Of a stretch of 10,000 nucleotides of DNA, positions 1-6,462 are shown piece by piece. Under the pieces are notes generated by a model. That model was not told where the DNA came from, made no database searches, and worked only from the letters and a program-made list of their open reading frames with translations. The DNA is from Desulfomonile sp. (GTDB lineage: Bacteria > Desulfobacterota > Desulfomonilia > Desulfomonilales > Desulfomonilaceae), in assembly GCA_020216785.1 (NCBI GenBank), contig JAIWNO010000231.1, forward strand, positions 1 to 10,000. The letters run 5' to 3'. A program made the translations under genes and the position numbers. Within the stretch, counting starts at the first letter, position 1. Every line of letters starts with the position of its first letter.

Positions 1-1659
1 TTTGGCGGTAAGACCGCGCTATTTGAGACTACGTTGAGCGCGCTGATGACGCTGGCGAAGAAGGACCCCGACGGAGCGTACGAGAACCAGGCTTTGAGAA
101 TCGCGGAACGGCTCAAGGCGGCCACGTTCGACAACATGCTGTCTCGCACCAACGTACCGAGCTTCTCCGACTTGCCTCAGGAGCTGCTTATCAAAGAAAA
201 GAGCCTCCGCCTTGGACTGAAGAAGCTTAATGAGCGGATTTCGACCGAGCTGTCTCGAGAGGGCCCAAACCAGGCGCAGATCGAAAAGTTGGTCGAAGAG
301 CGTCGCGCAAGGGAAAAGGCTTTCCAGAAGCTCAAGGTGATTATGGAGAAGGACCACCCGGCTTACGCTGCCGTCAAGTATCCTCGCTTACCGTCGGTCC
401 AGCAGCTTCAGAGAGACGTGATAGACCCGGATGAGGCTATCCTGGAATACATGGTCACGCGGAGCCGCACCTACATCTTTGCCATGGACAAGGGCCGCTT
501 CAATACCTTCTCAATAGACTATTCACTTAAAGATATGGAACGGGACGTGGACGCGCTCATGCGGCCTTTGTACCGTGCGGACACCCGGGAAAGCTGGGAC
601 CCGTCGGTCGCGTACCGGATATATTCTCGGGTTATCAAGCCAGTCGAGCATTTCCTCACGGGCAAAAAGGCCGTGGTAGTCATTCCCCACGGGCCCCTGA
701 GCACGCTGCCGTTCGAGATTCTCGTATGCTCGGCGGAGCACGCGGAAAAGCGTTTTTGGTCCGCGCAGGAGCGGCCCACATATCTCGTGGAGAAGTATGC
801 GTTCGCTTATGCTCCGACTGCCTCGCTTTTCAGCTACTTGCGGACGAGAAAGCGCCTGAGCAATCCCGGGTGGAGCCTCGTGGCATTCGGCGACGCTATT
901 TACAGCGAGAAAGCGGCGAAAGCGGAATTGAACCCTGGGGCAGAACGGCTGCTCACTGCCTTCGGCGAGCAATCTAAAGGCACGAGGGATCAGAGTTTGC
1001 AGCCGCTTCCGGGCGCGCGGCGGGAGATTACGGAGATCGCTAAAATTGTAGGAGGTCCTGTACAGACCTACTTCGGAGCCGAGGCCACGGAGACGCTCTT
1101 CAAGAAAGCGGACTTGAGCCGATACGGGTACATCCACCTTGCGACACACGGGCTGTTGCTCACGCCCGTGGGAAAGCTCTGGCAGCAGCCTGCGATCGTG
1201 TTCTCGCTTTACGGCGACTCGGAGAACGACGGCTTTCTCCAACTCGGGGAAGTGTACGGGCTCAAGCTGAACGCGGACCTGGTAGTTCTGTCGTCGTGCC
1301 TTTCACCGGGCTCAGGCTCCCCTGGAGTCTCCAATGGGCTGCTAGGACTGTCTCAGGCGTTTCTTGTGGCGGGCGCGGATTCGGTAGTCCTCAGCATGTG
1401 GCAGGTCAACGACGAGAGCACGGCCAAACTCTTTATCTCGATGTACAGCAAGCTCAAGGAGAAGTCCAAGGCCGAGGCCCTCCGTCAGGCCAAGCTTGCT
1501 CTCATCGCGGATAAGAGCACGAGCCATCCGTATTACTGGGGGCCGTTCGTGCTCATGGGCAAGTGGCATGTGTCCCTTCCGCCCGGTTTCAACAAGCCCG
1601 ACCCTGAAAAAGTACGATTCAAAGGCCTATCTGCTTGGAGAAGGCTCCTGAGCATGTAA
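1..1659 (+). CDS. CHAT-domain (caspase-like) protein, C-terminal part, 5' end outside window
   Basis: The reading frame is open from base 1 to a TAA stop, so the gene begins upstream; 552 codons are present. The last third is a CHAT domain, a clan CD caspase/separase-like cysteine peptidase fold. Counting from base 1, I see PLPGAR (335-340), the catalytic-His motif HLATHG (His383), LSSC with the likely catalytic Cys433, and the following WQVND and YYWGPF blocks typical of the family. Both members of the His/Cys dyad are present, so the domain may be active. Residues about 55-130 are rich in K, E, R and L and look helical or coiled-coil. CHAT proteins usually carry TPR repeats N-terminally, which would lie outside the window; none is evident here. 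Known roles in the family range from HetF in cyanobacteria to Craspase-type effectors. The substrate here is unknown. A long antisense frame inside the gene is a shadow. Confidence 0.9.
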   Translation, partial: FGGKTALFETTLSALMTLAKKDPDGAYENQALRIAERLKAATFDNMLSRTNVPSFSDLPQELLIKEKSLRLGLKKLNERISTELSREGPNQAQIEKLVEERRAREKAFQKLKVIMEKDHPAYAAVKYPRLPSVQQLQRDVIDPDEAILEYMVTRSRTYIFAMDKGRFNTFSIDYSLKDMERDVDALMRPLYRADTRESWDPSVAYRIYSRVIKPVEHFLTGKKAVVVIPHGPLSTLPFEILVCSAEHAEKRFWSAQERPTYLVEKYAFAYAPTASLFSYLRTRKRLSNPGWSLVAFGDAIYSEKAAKAELNPGAERLLTAFGEQSKGTRDQSLQPLPGARREITEIAKIVGGPVQTYFGAEATETLFKKADLSRYGYIHLATHGLLLTPVGKLWQQPAIVFSLYGDSENDGFLQLGEVYGLKLNADLVVLSSCLSPGSGSPGVSNGLLGLSQAFLVAGADSVVLSMWQVNDESTAKLFISMYSKLKEKSKAEALRQAKLALIADKSTSHPYYWGPFVLMGKWHVSLPPGFNKPDPEKVRFKGLSAWRRLLSM

Positions 1660-1684
1660 TTTTCTCGGGCCGAGGGCCAACCAG

Positions 1685-1715
1685 TTGACCGCTTGCCATT
1701 GCAGGGTGGTATAAT
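1685..1715 (+). promoter_or_regulatory. Predicted sigma-70 promoter with extended -10
   Basis: TTGACC (1685-1690) is followed after 19 bases by a perfect TATAAT (1710-1715). The -10 box is preceded by TG one base upstream (TGGTATAAT), an extended -10 element, which can compensate for the slightly long spacer. Transcription would start near 1722, about 50 bases before the PilZ-like gene, and would probably include the DUF3887-like gene. It lies in the gap just after the CHAT gene, so the downstream pair has its own promoter. Confidence 0.6.
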
Positions 1716-1774
1716 TACGTTAAATTTGTCGAGTTTGAAAAGGAATAGGCCGGTCCGGGAAGGGGCCTCCAATC

Positions 1775-2284
1775 ATGCCCTCCGATCACAAGATCAAGGC
1801 ACGAGACATTATCAATGACATCCGCAGCGGCATGACCGACACGGAGCTTATGGAAAAATACGAGATGTCCCCGGCAGCGCTCCAAATGGCCTTCGAACAG
1901 CTCATTAACATGAAATTGCTCAAAGACCACGAACTTTATGGACGGTCGGTCAGCACGCGGGAAAGCCTAGGCCTGCCTCGGCACTACCTGGTGGTCAAGG
2001 TTCCGATCCGCGACGTGAAATCCGGAGTGGTCGGCACCATTCGAGACATTACCGAAAAAAACATGGGCATTCTCGGCATTGGGGGGACCCTCGGCGAGAT
2101 TAAAACCTTCGAGATCGTACCGGAAGGCTTTGATCAGGTGCATTCCTTCCTCTTCAACGCGAAGTGCCGCTGGACCAAGCGCGACGAGCATGGCGACTAC
2201 CTCTCGGGATATGAGATCACCAGTATCTCCGAGGAGGGCCTTGAACAATTACGCAAGCTCATCGGGCTGGTCACGTTGGATTAA
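1775..2284 (+). CDS. PilZ-like domain protein with helical N-terminal module
   Basis: A cytoplasmic protein of 169 residues with no signal peptide or membrane segment. Residues about 8-50 form a helical module (IRSGMTDTELMEKYEMS) that reads like a helix-turn-helix or small adaptor and recurs in front of PilZ domains in sulfate-reducing bacteria, from memory. Residues about 68-166 look like a PilZ beta barrel: the TIRDITEKNMGI strand-turn, the AKCRW strand, the SGYEITSIS strand and a C-terminal helix. PilZ domains normally bind cyclic di-GMP through RxxxR and (D/N)xSxxG. Here the first motif is not visible and the second reads DITEKN (91-96), with Ser to Thr and Gly to Asn changes, so nucleotide binding is doubtful. 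The ATG at 1775 has a GGGAAGGGG stretch (1757-1765) upstream. The next gene starts 17 bases after the stop. Function is not known. Confidence 0.75.
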   Translation: MPSDHKIKARDIINDIRSGMTDTELMEKYEMSPAALQMAFEQLINMKLLKDHELYGRSVSTRESLGLPRHYLVVKVPIRDVKSGVVGTIRDITEKNMGILGIGGTLGEIKTFEIVPEGFDQVHSFLFNAKCRWTKRDEHGDYLSGYEITSISEEGLEQLRKLIGLVTLD

Positions 2285-2301
2285 GGGGCTGTTACCGTCC
2301 G

Positions 2302-2784
2302 ATGCAAAGCACCAAGGCACTATTGGCGATTTTGCTCAGCGCAGCTTTCTTTTTCATGTTCCAGCCTTCACACGGAACTGCGCAATCGCGGCGGACGCCG
2401 GACCGTATGGGGGCCGGCATTGTTCCGGCTGCTACAGAAGACTTAATCAAGACCCAGGCCACGGACATTGTAAGAGGGATTATCGAAGGACTCTCCGAAG
2501 GAGACTATTCCCTCTTCACAAGCCATTTCTCTGAAGACATGAAGAAAGCCCAATCACGCGAAACGTTTCTTCAGCTCCAGAAGAGCTTGCAGAAGAAGCT
2601 CGGGATTGTCCGGTCCGTGGAATACCTTGGGCACTACGTGCAGTACGGCGGAACAGTAACGCTGTTCAAGGCACGCTTTTCCAAGGAGCCGGAAGACGTG
2701 CTGATCAAGCTCGTACTGGATCGAGACAAACCCTCGCCGATGGTGACGGGATTATGGCTGGACTCACCCCGCCTCGCGAACTGA
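2302..2784 (+). CDS. Exported DUF3887-like protein
   Basis: A 160-residue protein with a clear Sec signal peptide: Lys5, a hydrophobic stretch from about 6 to 20 (LLAILLSAAFFFMF), and a likely signal peptidase I site after GTA (residue 27). The mature part (about 45-155) resembles DUF3887, a small NTF2-like fold, with the pattern GDYSLFTSHFSEDMKKA (67-83) followed by a basic helix and several beta strands. Proteins of this kind are periplasmic or surface-exposed and mostly uncharacterised; the NTF2-like fold suggests binding of a small ligand rather than a known catalysis. There is no lipobox cysteine. The AAGGGG at 2283-2288 overlaps the stop of the PilZ-like gene and is the probable, rather distant, ribosome binding site. 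The short gap makes co-transcription with that gene likely. Family assignment is from pattern memory. Confidence 0.7.
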   Translation: MQSTKALLAILLSAAFFFMFQPSHGTAQSRRTPDRMGAGIVPAATEDLIKTQATDIVRGIIEGLSEGDYSLFTSHFSEDMKKAQSRETFLQLQKSLQKKLGIVRSVEYLGHYVQYGGTVTLFKARFSKEPEDVLIKLVLDRDKPSPMVTGLWLDSPRLAN

Positions 2785-2801
2785 GTCCGGACACTTTTAT
2801 T
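2758..2801 (+). terminator. Candidate intrinsic terminator overlapping a stop codon
   Basis: Bases 2758-2766 and 2782-2790 can pair in a 9-bp stem (one G-U pair) around a 15-base loop. After a 4-base gap comes TTTTATT (2795-2801). The TGA stop of the DUF3887-like gene (2782-2784) lies in the 3' arm. The long loop and short T tract make it modest, but it is well placed to end the pilZ-like/DUF3887 transcript before the convergent gene at 2937. Confidence 0.4.
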
Positions 2802-2936
2802 CCTGAGAGTCGAAGTAATTTTGCAGCGTATTCCAATCGAAAAGCCTCTCCAATCCAGGAGACTCACTTAAAAAGACGGATTACGCCTCGTTCAATTATT
2901 CCTCCAATGTTCAGGCGTGTCAACTGGTTGCGGAAA

Positions 2937-4352
2937 TCATTTTACCAACACTGCCGGCGGCTTCCAGGTGCCGTTCAGGGCGGTCTCCTTCGGCCAATAG
3001 AGCCGCATCACCACGTAGATCGGGCCGTCCGGGGCTGGTAGCCAATTCGATTCCTTGTCCTGTCTTGGGGGGTCTTTCTGCAGGTACAGCGTGAGCGAGC
3101 CGTCCGGATTCTTTTTCAGGTTCGGCAGCATCGGCGAGTTGATCAGGTACCGGTTAATCGGGTTTGCGACCAGGAGCTGTGTCTTGCCGTCGTACATCGT
3201 CACCGACCAGAAAGCGTTGACCGGCGGAAGCTGCCCGGCAGGGAAGGTCAGTGTGTAGCGGTTCTTGCTGCAATCCGGCTTGTTGCCGTCACTGTCTGTG
3301 GCGAGCAGGGGATACAACGCCTCGACCGCGTCGTTGCCGTAGATGCCGGCCATCGCCGCCGCGGCGCGCAGCGTCCAGTCGCCCTTCATGAAGGCTCGGT
3401 CGCCGAAGGCGTTCGTGGTCACGCGCCAGCCGTTCTCGTCTTTGCCGACGGTCGCCACCTTCTGCTTGATCCTGTCGTAGCCGCTCTTGATGCCCGTCTC
3501 CAGTTCAGCCTTTTCTTCTGCCGTAAGCCTGTCGAGAGAGAAGGGCTTACCCGCCTCAATGCCGATTTTTGCGAAACGAGATCGTAGCGGTTCCTCCACC
3601 GCTGCCGCACCCACCGGGGGGCAAAACTGAAGGATAAAGTTCAGGTAGGCGAAGGGAACGGCTTCGGCCAACTTCTTGTCGATCTTCGGCCACCTGATCT
3701 CCGGGGCAGCGGGCGGGGCGGGCTTCTTCAGAAACGCGGAGAGTGGTTGGCCCTTGTAGCCGGCCTGGACTTTCTTTACGTTCTCGATGTCGGACGGGTT
3801 GAAGAGCTGGGTGCGGAAGACCGCGATGGAGAAGTCGGTTTCGCAGCGGAATACCTTGGCGATCCCCGCAGGCGTCTCGCCCTTCCAGTTCGGCCCGGCG
3901 ATCATGAAGTTGCCGCCGTCGTTTCCGGTCGTGCGGCTCCCCGCATACCCGTAGTTGAACGTGTACAGATCAACCAACTGCAGCGAGTAGTACCGCGATT
4001 TCTCGATCGCTGGCATGGTCACCACATACGGCTCGGCTCGCAGGTCCATGCAAACGAACGAGTAGGGCGTGTCGCTGTTGGGGGTGACGATGGTCGTGTC
4101 CTCGGGAGTGTACACGCGGGCCGTATTGTAGATCTGGTTGATCGGGCACTTGTACGCGGACGCGGACTTATCGATGAAGTACTCGTAAATCGTTCCGTAG
4201 TTCATGACCATAGGGAAGGCGTAGATGAACGCCTCCTCTGCGATCTGCTTGGCTTCGCCCTTGGCTAGCTTATCCTGAGCCATACATGGTAAGGCCCCCA
4301 GGACGGTGACTATGAAGGCTATCAGTACCAGTCTCAGCGTTTTTGTATTCAT
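2937..4352 (-). CDS. Exported DUF1254/DUF1214 domain protein
   Basis: A 471-residue protein with a Sec signal peptide (residues 1-25; hydrophobic core LVLIAFIVTVLGA, likely cut after CMA). The mature protein has the two halves that usually occur together. DUF1254 spans about 40-180, with the hallmark TPNSDTPYSF (90-99), the block ending in RYYSLQLVDLYTFNYGY (120-136) and a downstream GNFMIAGPNWKG. DUF1214 spans about 360-460, with LPPVNAFWSVTMYDG (375-389), an NRYLI block, the strand SLTLYLQ and the final block near NWLPAP. Length is normal for the family, and nothing appears broken. Location is expected to be periplasmic. The biochemical function is unknown and I assign none. The ATG at 4350-4352 is preceded on the minus strand by AGGGAG with a 10-base spacer, a good ribosome binding site. 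It is a lone minus-strand gene between plus-strand units, so it is probably transcribed alone. Confidence 0.9.
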   Translation of the reverse strand: MNTKTLRLVLIAFIVTVLGALPCMAQDKLAKGEAKQIAEEAFIYAFPMVMNYGTIYEYFIDKSASAYKCPINQIYNTARVYTPEDTTIVTPNSDTPYSFVCMDLRAEPYVVTMPAIEKSRYYSLQLVDLYTFNYGYAGSRTTGNDGGNFMIAGPNWKGETPAGIAKVFRCETDFSIAVFRTQLFNPSDIENVKKVQAGYKGQPLSAFLKKPAPPAAPEIRWPKIDKKLAEAVPFAYLNFILQFCPPVGAAAVEEPLRSRFAKIGIEAGKPFSLDRLTAEEKAELETGIKSGYDRIKQKVATVGKDENGWRVTTNAFGDRAFMKGDWTLRAAAAMAGIYGNDAVEALYPLLATDSDGNKPDCSKNRYTLTFPAGQLPPVNAFWSVTMYDGKTQLLVANPINRYLINSPMLPNLKKNPDGSLTLYLQKDPPRQDKESNWLPAPDGPIYVVMRLYWPKETALNGTWKPPAVLVK

Positions 4353-4639
4353 AAAGTCGCCACTCCCTGTGAGGGGAAAACGCGGCCCCCACCTTCTGTG
4401 TGGTCTCCAGAGAGACTCGTTTGTCGCCGAAGTCGTCCCAAGTCAATAGATTACTCCCGAGCGCGCTCACGAATACAAAACCGTCGTCACGTTGATGAAG
4501 AAAGCACGCCTCTTCTGAGTGTTAACTGTAAAGCAGCATGCCGCCTCAGAATCCGGACCTTATCCTCGGCTGAAAACTTCCTCCTTCTTCCTGCCACGGC
4601 CACATCCTCCTTCACGGTCATATGCTAACCGATTCAAGG
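4353..4639. other. Region without a recognisable gene
   Basis: This stretch lies upstream of the DUF1254 gene and must hold its leader and promoter, but I could not find a convincing -35/-10 pair on the minus strand. Short frames on both strands have no family resemblance. A minus-strand frame running from about 4521 toward 4270 contains a protein-like stretch (WDDFGDKRVSLE), but it overlaps the start of the DUF1254 gene and has no clear start signal. A 7-bp inverted repeat (4513-4519 and 4545-4551, TTCTGAG/CTCAGAA) has a 25-base spacer and is of no clear meaning. Confidence 0.5.
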
Positions 4640-4979
4640 GGAATTGTCCATTTTCGTCTGAAGCAACACACATCCGGTTCATCAAACTACAATATCGAGG
4701 ACATCAGGGTCTTGACCTATGAGCGACTCAAGAACATGGCCGCGTTGGTCCTCGCTGCTGCCCTTCACTACGGTCCGGATCGGATACAAGCCCAAGCTCC
4801 AGATTTTGGCTTTGCACGCCCTCAACGCGGCGCAGCGCATTTTCGGAATACCGGATTTCCGTTATTATGCACTGGCTGATGGAATAAAGGCCATTCTGAG
4901 CAAGTGTGGACAAGGAATCCGGGCTATCAAGAGAAAGGAGAGCAGATCAAACCTACAACTCTCCCTCTTTTCGACCTAG
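4640..4979 (+). pseudogene. Remnant of IS4-like transposase, C-terminal end, frameshifted
   Basis: Two overlapping frames join into one transposase-like C-terminus. The first (from about 4640) contains HFRLKQ, then NIEDIRVLTYERLKNMAALV, resembling the end of the DDE domain and the tail of IS4-type transposases. The second continues from about 4764 with VRIGYKPKLQILALHALNAA and then RIFGIPDFRYYALADGIKAI, ending at TAG 4977-4979. The frame changes at 4763: restoring two bases (a TAC codon where a single C remains) would give the expected alanine-tyrosine-phenylalanine run. The N-terminal and catalytic parts are absent upstream, and no terminal inverted repeats or target duplications were found, so this is a fragment rather than an element. 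The family assignment is from remembered sequence patterns. Confidence 0.7.
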
Positions 4980-5009
4980 ATTTTTGGGGAAACTCCTGAC
5001 TCGTGCATG

Positions 5010-5039
5010 TTGACCCTGTTCTATTTTACGTGCTACAAA
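5010..5039 (+). promoter_or_regulatory. Candidate sigma-70 promoter for the DUF1015 gene
   Basis: TTGACC (5010-5015) is followed after 18 bases by TACAAA (5034-5039), with TG one base before the -10 box (TGCTACAAA), an extended -10 arrangement. Transcription would start near 5046, leaving a leader of about 100 bases. The site begins 31 bases past the end of the transposase remnant, so it may be in former insertion sequence DNA. The -10 box deviates from consensus at two positions, so support is moderate. Confidence 0.45.
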
Positions 5040-5148
5040 AAAAAGATAACCTGACTTCCCTACCTTTGGCGGACCGAAATCACGGCCCTGCTGCGGAAGC
5101 CGGGAGAGAGAGCGTGGAGCGCTCCCGTCTACCCAGAGGTCTTTCTCG

Positions 5149-6462
5149 ATGGCAAATATAGCCCCATTCAAGGTCGTTCACTACAACGGCGCCTGCGCCA
5201 AAGAACTGGATCGGCTCATAACGCCGCCCTACGATGTCATATCGCCCCGGCAGCAGGAGGCTTTCTACGAGGCCCATGAGTTGAACATTATCCGGCTGGT
5301 GCTTGGCAAACAGTATCCCGCCGATACCGACGAGGACAACCGTTATACCCGTGCCGCGTCTACCTTGCGCGCGTGGCTCGACCGTGGTGTGCTTGTCCGA
5401 CGGGACAAGCCCGGACTCGTCATTTATCAGATGGAATTTGACCGACCTGACGGCGGCCGTCGCACTATCGACGGAATCGTGGCACTCGTAGAGGTTGATG
5501 ACTATGGCAAAGGCAAAGTCCTGCCGCACGAAAAGACGTACAAAGGCCCCAAACAGGAGCAACTGAACCTTCTAAGGGCTTGTCACTCGCATCTGACACC
5601 GATTCACGCGTTGTTCACCGACCGGGAGCACCGGGTCATCAACGTGTACCGTGTCTTCATGCAAAGACCGCCTCAGCAGCAGGCTGTCGAGGATGACGGC
5701 ACGATTCATCGCACCTGGATCATCGAAGACGAAGCTGCCATCCAACAGATCAGCGAGTACCTGCGGGACAAGAGTCTCTTCATCGCTGACGGCCACCATC
5801 GGTACGAAACCGCGCTTGCGTTCAAGCGAGAGATGGCCGGCAGCGATACCAACGGGGACGCGGGCTATGTGATGATGTATCTTACCTCGACGTCGCACCC
5901 CGGCTTGACGATCCTGCCGGCTCACCGGATGGTCGGGGGCGATGCTGACCTCAATTTCAAGCGTCTCCTCGAACGGCTTGCCCCGTACTTCCAGATCGAC
6001 CGCCACCAATTCAAGGAGGCCGATCCGAAGGCAGCGGCGCGTGAGCTGCTGTCCCACATGTCCGACTGGTCTGAGCGCGCGGGCAATTTCGGGCTGGTCG
6101 TTCACGGAGAATCAGGTTTCTGGCTGCTCAGACTGAAGAGCTTCGAAGCGGTAGATTCGCTCATTGATGCGCAGGTCCCTCAGGCACTCCGAGAGCTGGA
6201 CGTGACGATCCTTCGGGAGGTGGTCATTGGACACGGGCTGGGATTGGACAAAGACGACCCTGAGAAGAGGATCGAGTACAGCCCCTCGGTGGCAGAGGTG
6301 CTCGAAAAAGTCGCGTGCGGAGATGTAAATCTCGCGTTTGTGCTCAACCCGACGCGTGTGGAACAGGTCGAGACAGCGGCGGAACTGGGCCACAAGCTGC
6401 CGCACAAATCCACGTACTTTTATCCGAAGATCGCGTCGGGTCTGGTGCTGAATGTTTTCTGA
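5149..6462 (+). CDS. DUF1015 family protein, possible ParB/SerK-like fold
   Basis: A full-length 437-residue cytoplasmic protein of the DUF1015 (COG4198) family. Family marks are ITPPYDVIS (24-32), LPHEKTYKGPKQEQL (125-139), the SHLTPIHALF stretch (147-156), IADGHHRYETAL (212-223), the YLTSTSHPGLTILPAHR block (244-260) and the C-terminal VAEVLEKV. The start ATG has AGAGGT (5135-5140) with an 8-base spacer. The role of the family is not established to my knowledge. The DGHHRY motif is like the nucleotide-binding GxxR element of the ParB/sulfiredoxin superfamily, which includes the free serine kinase SerK, and homologues often lie near serine biosynthesis genes as I recall. A kinase or nucleotide-binding role in amino acid metabolism is thus a guess. 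The next gene overlaps its end by 11 bases. Confidence 0.88.
   Translation: MANIAPFKVVHYNGACAKELDRLITPPYDVISPRQQEAFYEAHELNIIRLVLGKQYPADTDEDNRYTRAASTLRAWLDRGVLVRRDKPGLVIYQMEFDRPDGGRRTIDGIVALVEVDDYGKGKVLPHEKTYKGPKQEQLNLLRACHSHLTPIHALFTDREHRVINVYRVFMQRPPQQQAVEDDGTIHRTWIIEDEAAIQQISEYLRDKSLFIADGHHRYETALAFKREMAGSDTNGDAGYVMMYLTSTSHPGLTILPAHRMVGGDADLNFKRLLERLAPYFQIDRHQFKEADPKAAARELLSHMSDWSERAGNFGLVVHGESGFWLLRLKSFEAVDSLIDAQVPQALRELDVTILREVVIGHGLGLDKDDPEKRIEYSPSVAEVLEKVACGDVNLAFVLNPTRVEQVETAAELGHKLPHKSTYFYPKIASGLVLNVF

Noticed and set aside
523..1242. Long minus-strand open frame (239 codons) inside the CHAT gene
   Set aside because: The plus-strand frame has clear CHAT motifs; the antisense translation is Arg-rich with no family resemblance.
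1664..1674. CTCGG-G-CCGAG palindrome after the CHAT stop as a terminator
   Set aside because: Short stem, minimal loop and no T tract follows.
2868..2918. Possible minus-strand terminator for the DUF1254 gene (ACGCCT/AGGCGT with a T run beyond)
   Set aside because: Only 6 bp of stem around a 24-base loop, and the T run is several bases away from the stem.
3747..4268. 173-codon plus-strand frame opposite the DUF1254 gene
   Set aside because: It mirrors a well-supported gene and its Val/Arg-rich, repetitive translation is typical of an antisense shadow.
4270..4521. Minus-strand frame with a protein-like stretch (WDDFGDKRVSLE)
   Set aside because: It overlaps the start and ribosome binding site of the DUF1254 gene, has only a GTG start with no clear binding site, and I recognise no family.
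5101..5127. CGGGAG/CTCCCG inverted repeat upstream of the DUF1015 gene as an operator or attenuator
   Set aside because: Six-bp stem with a 15-base loop in a GA-rich stretch; no associated motif supports a regulatory role.
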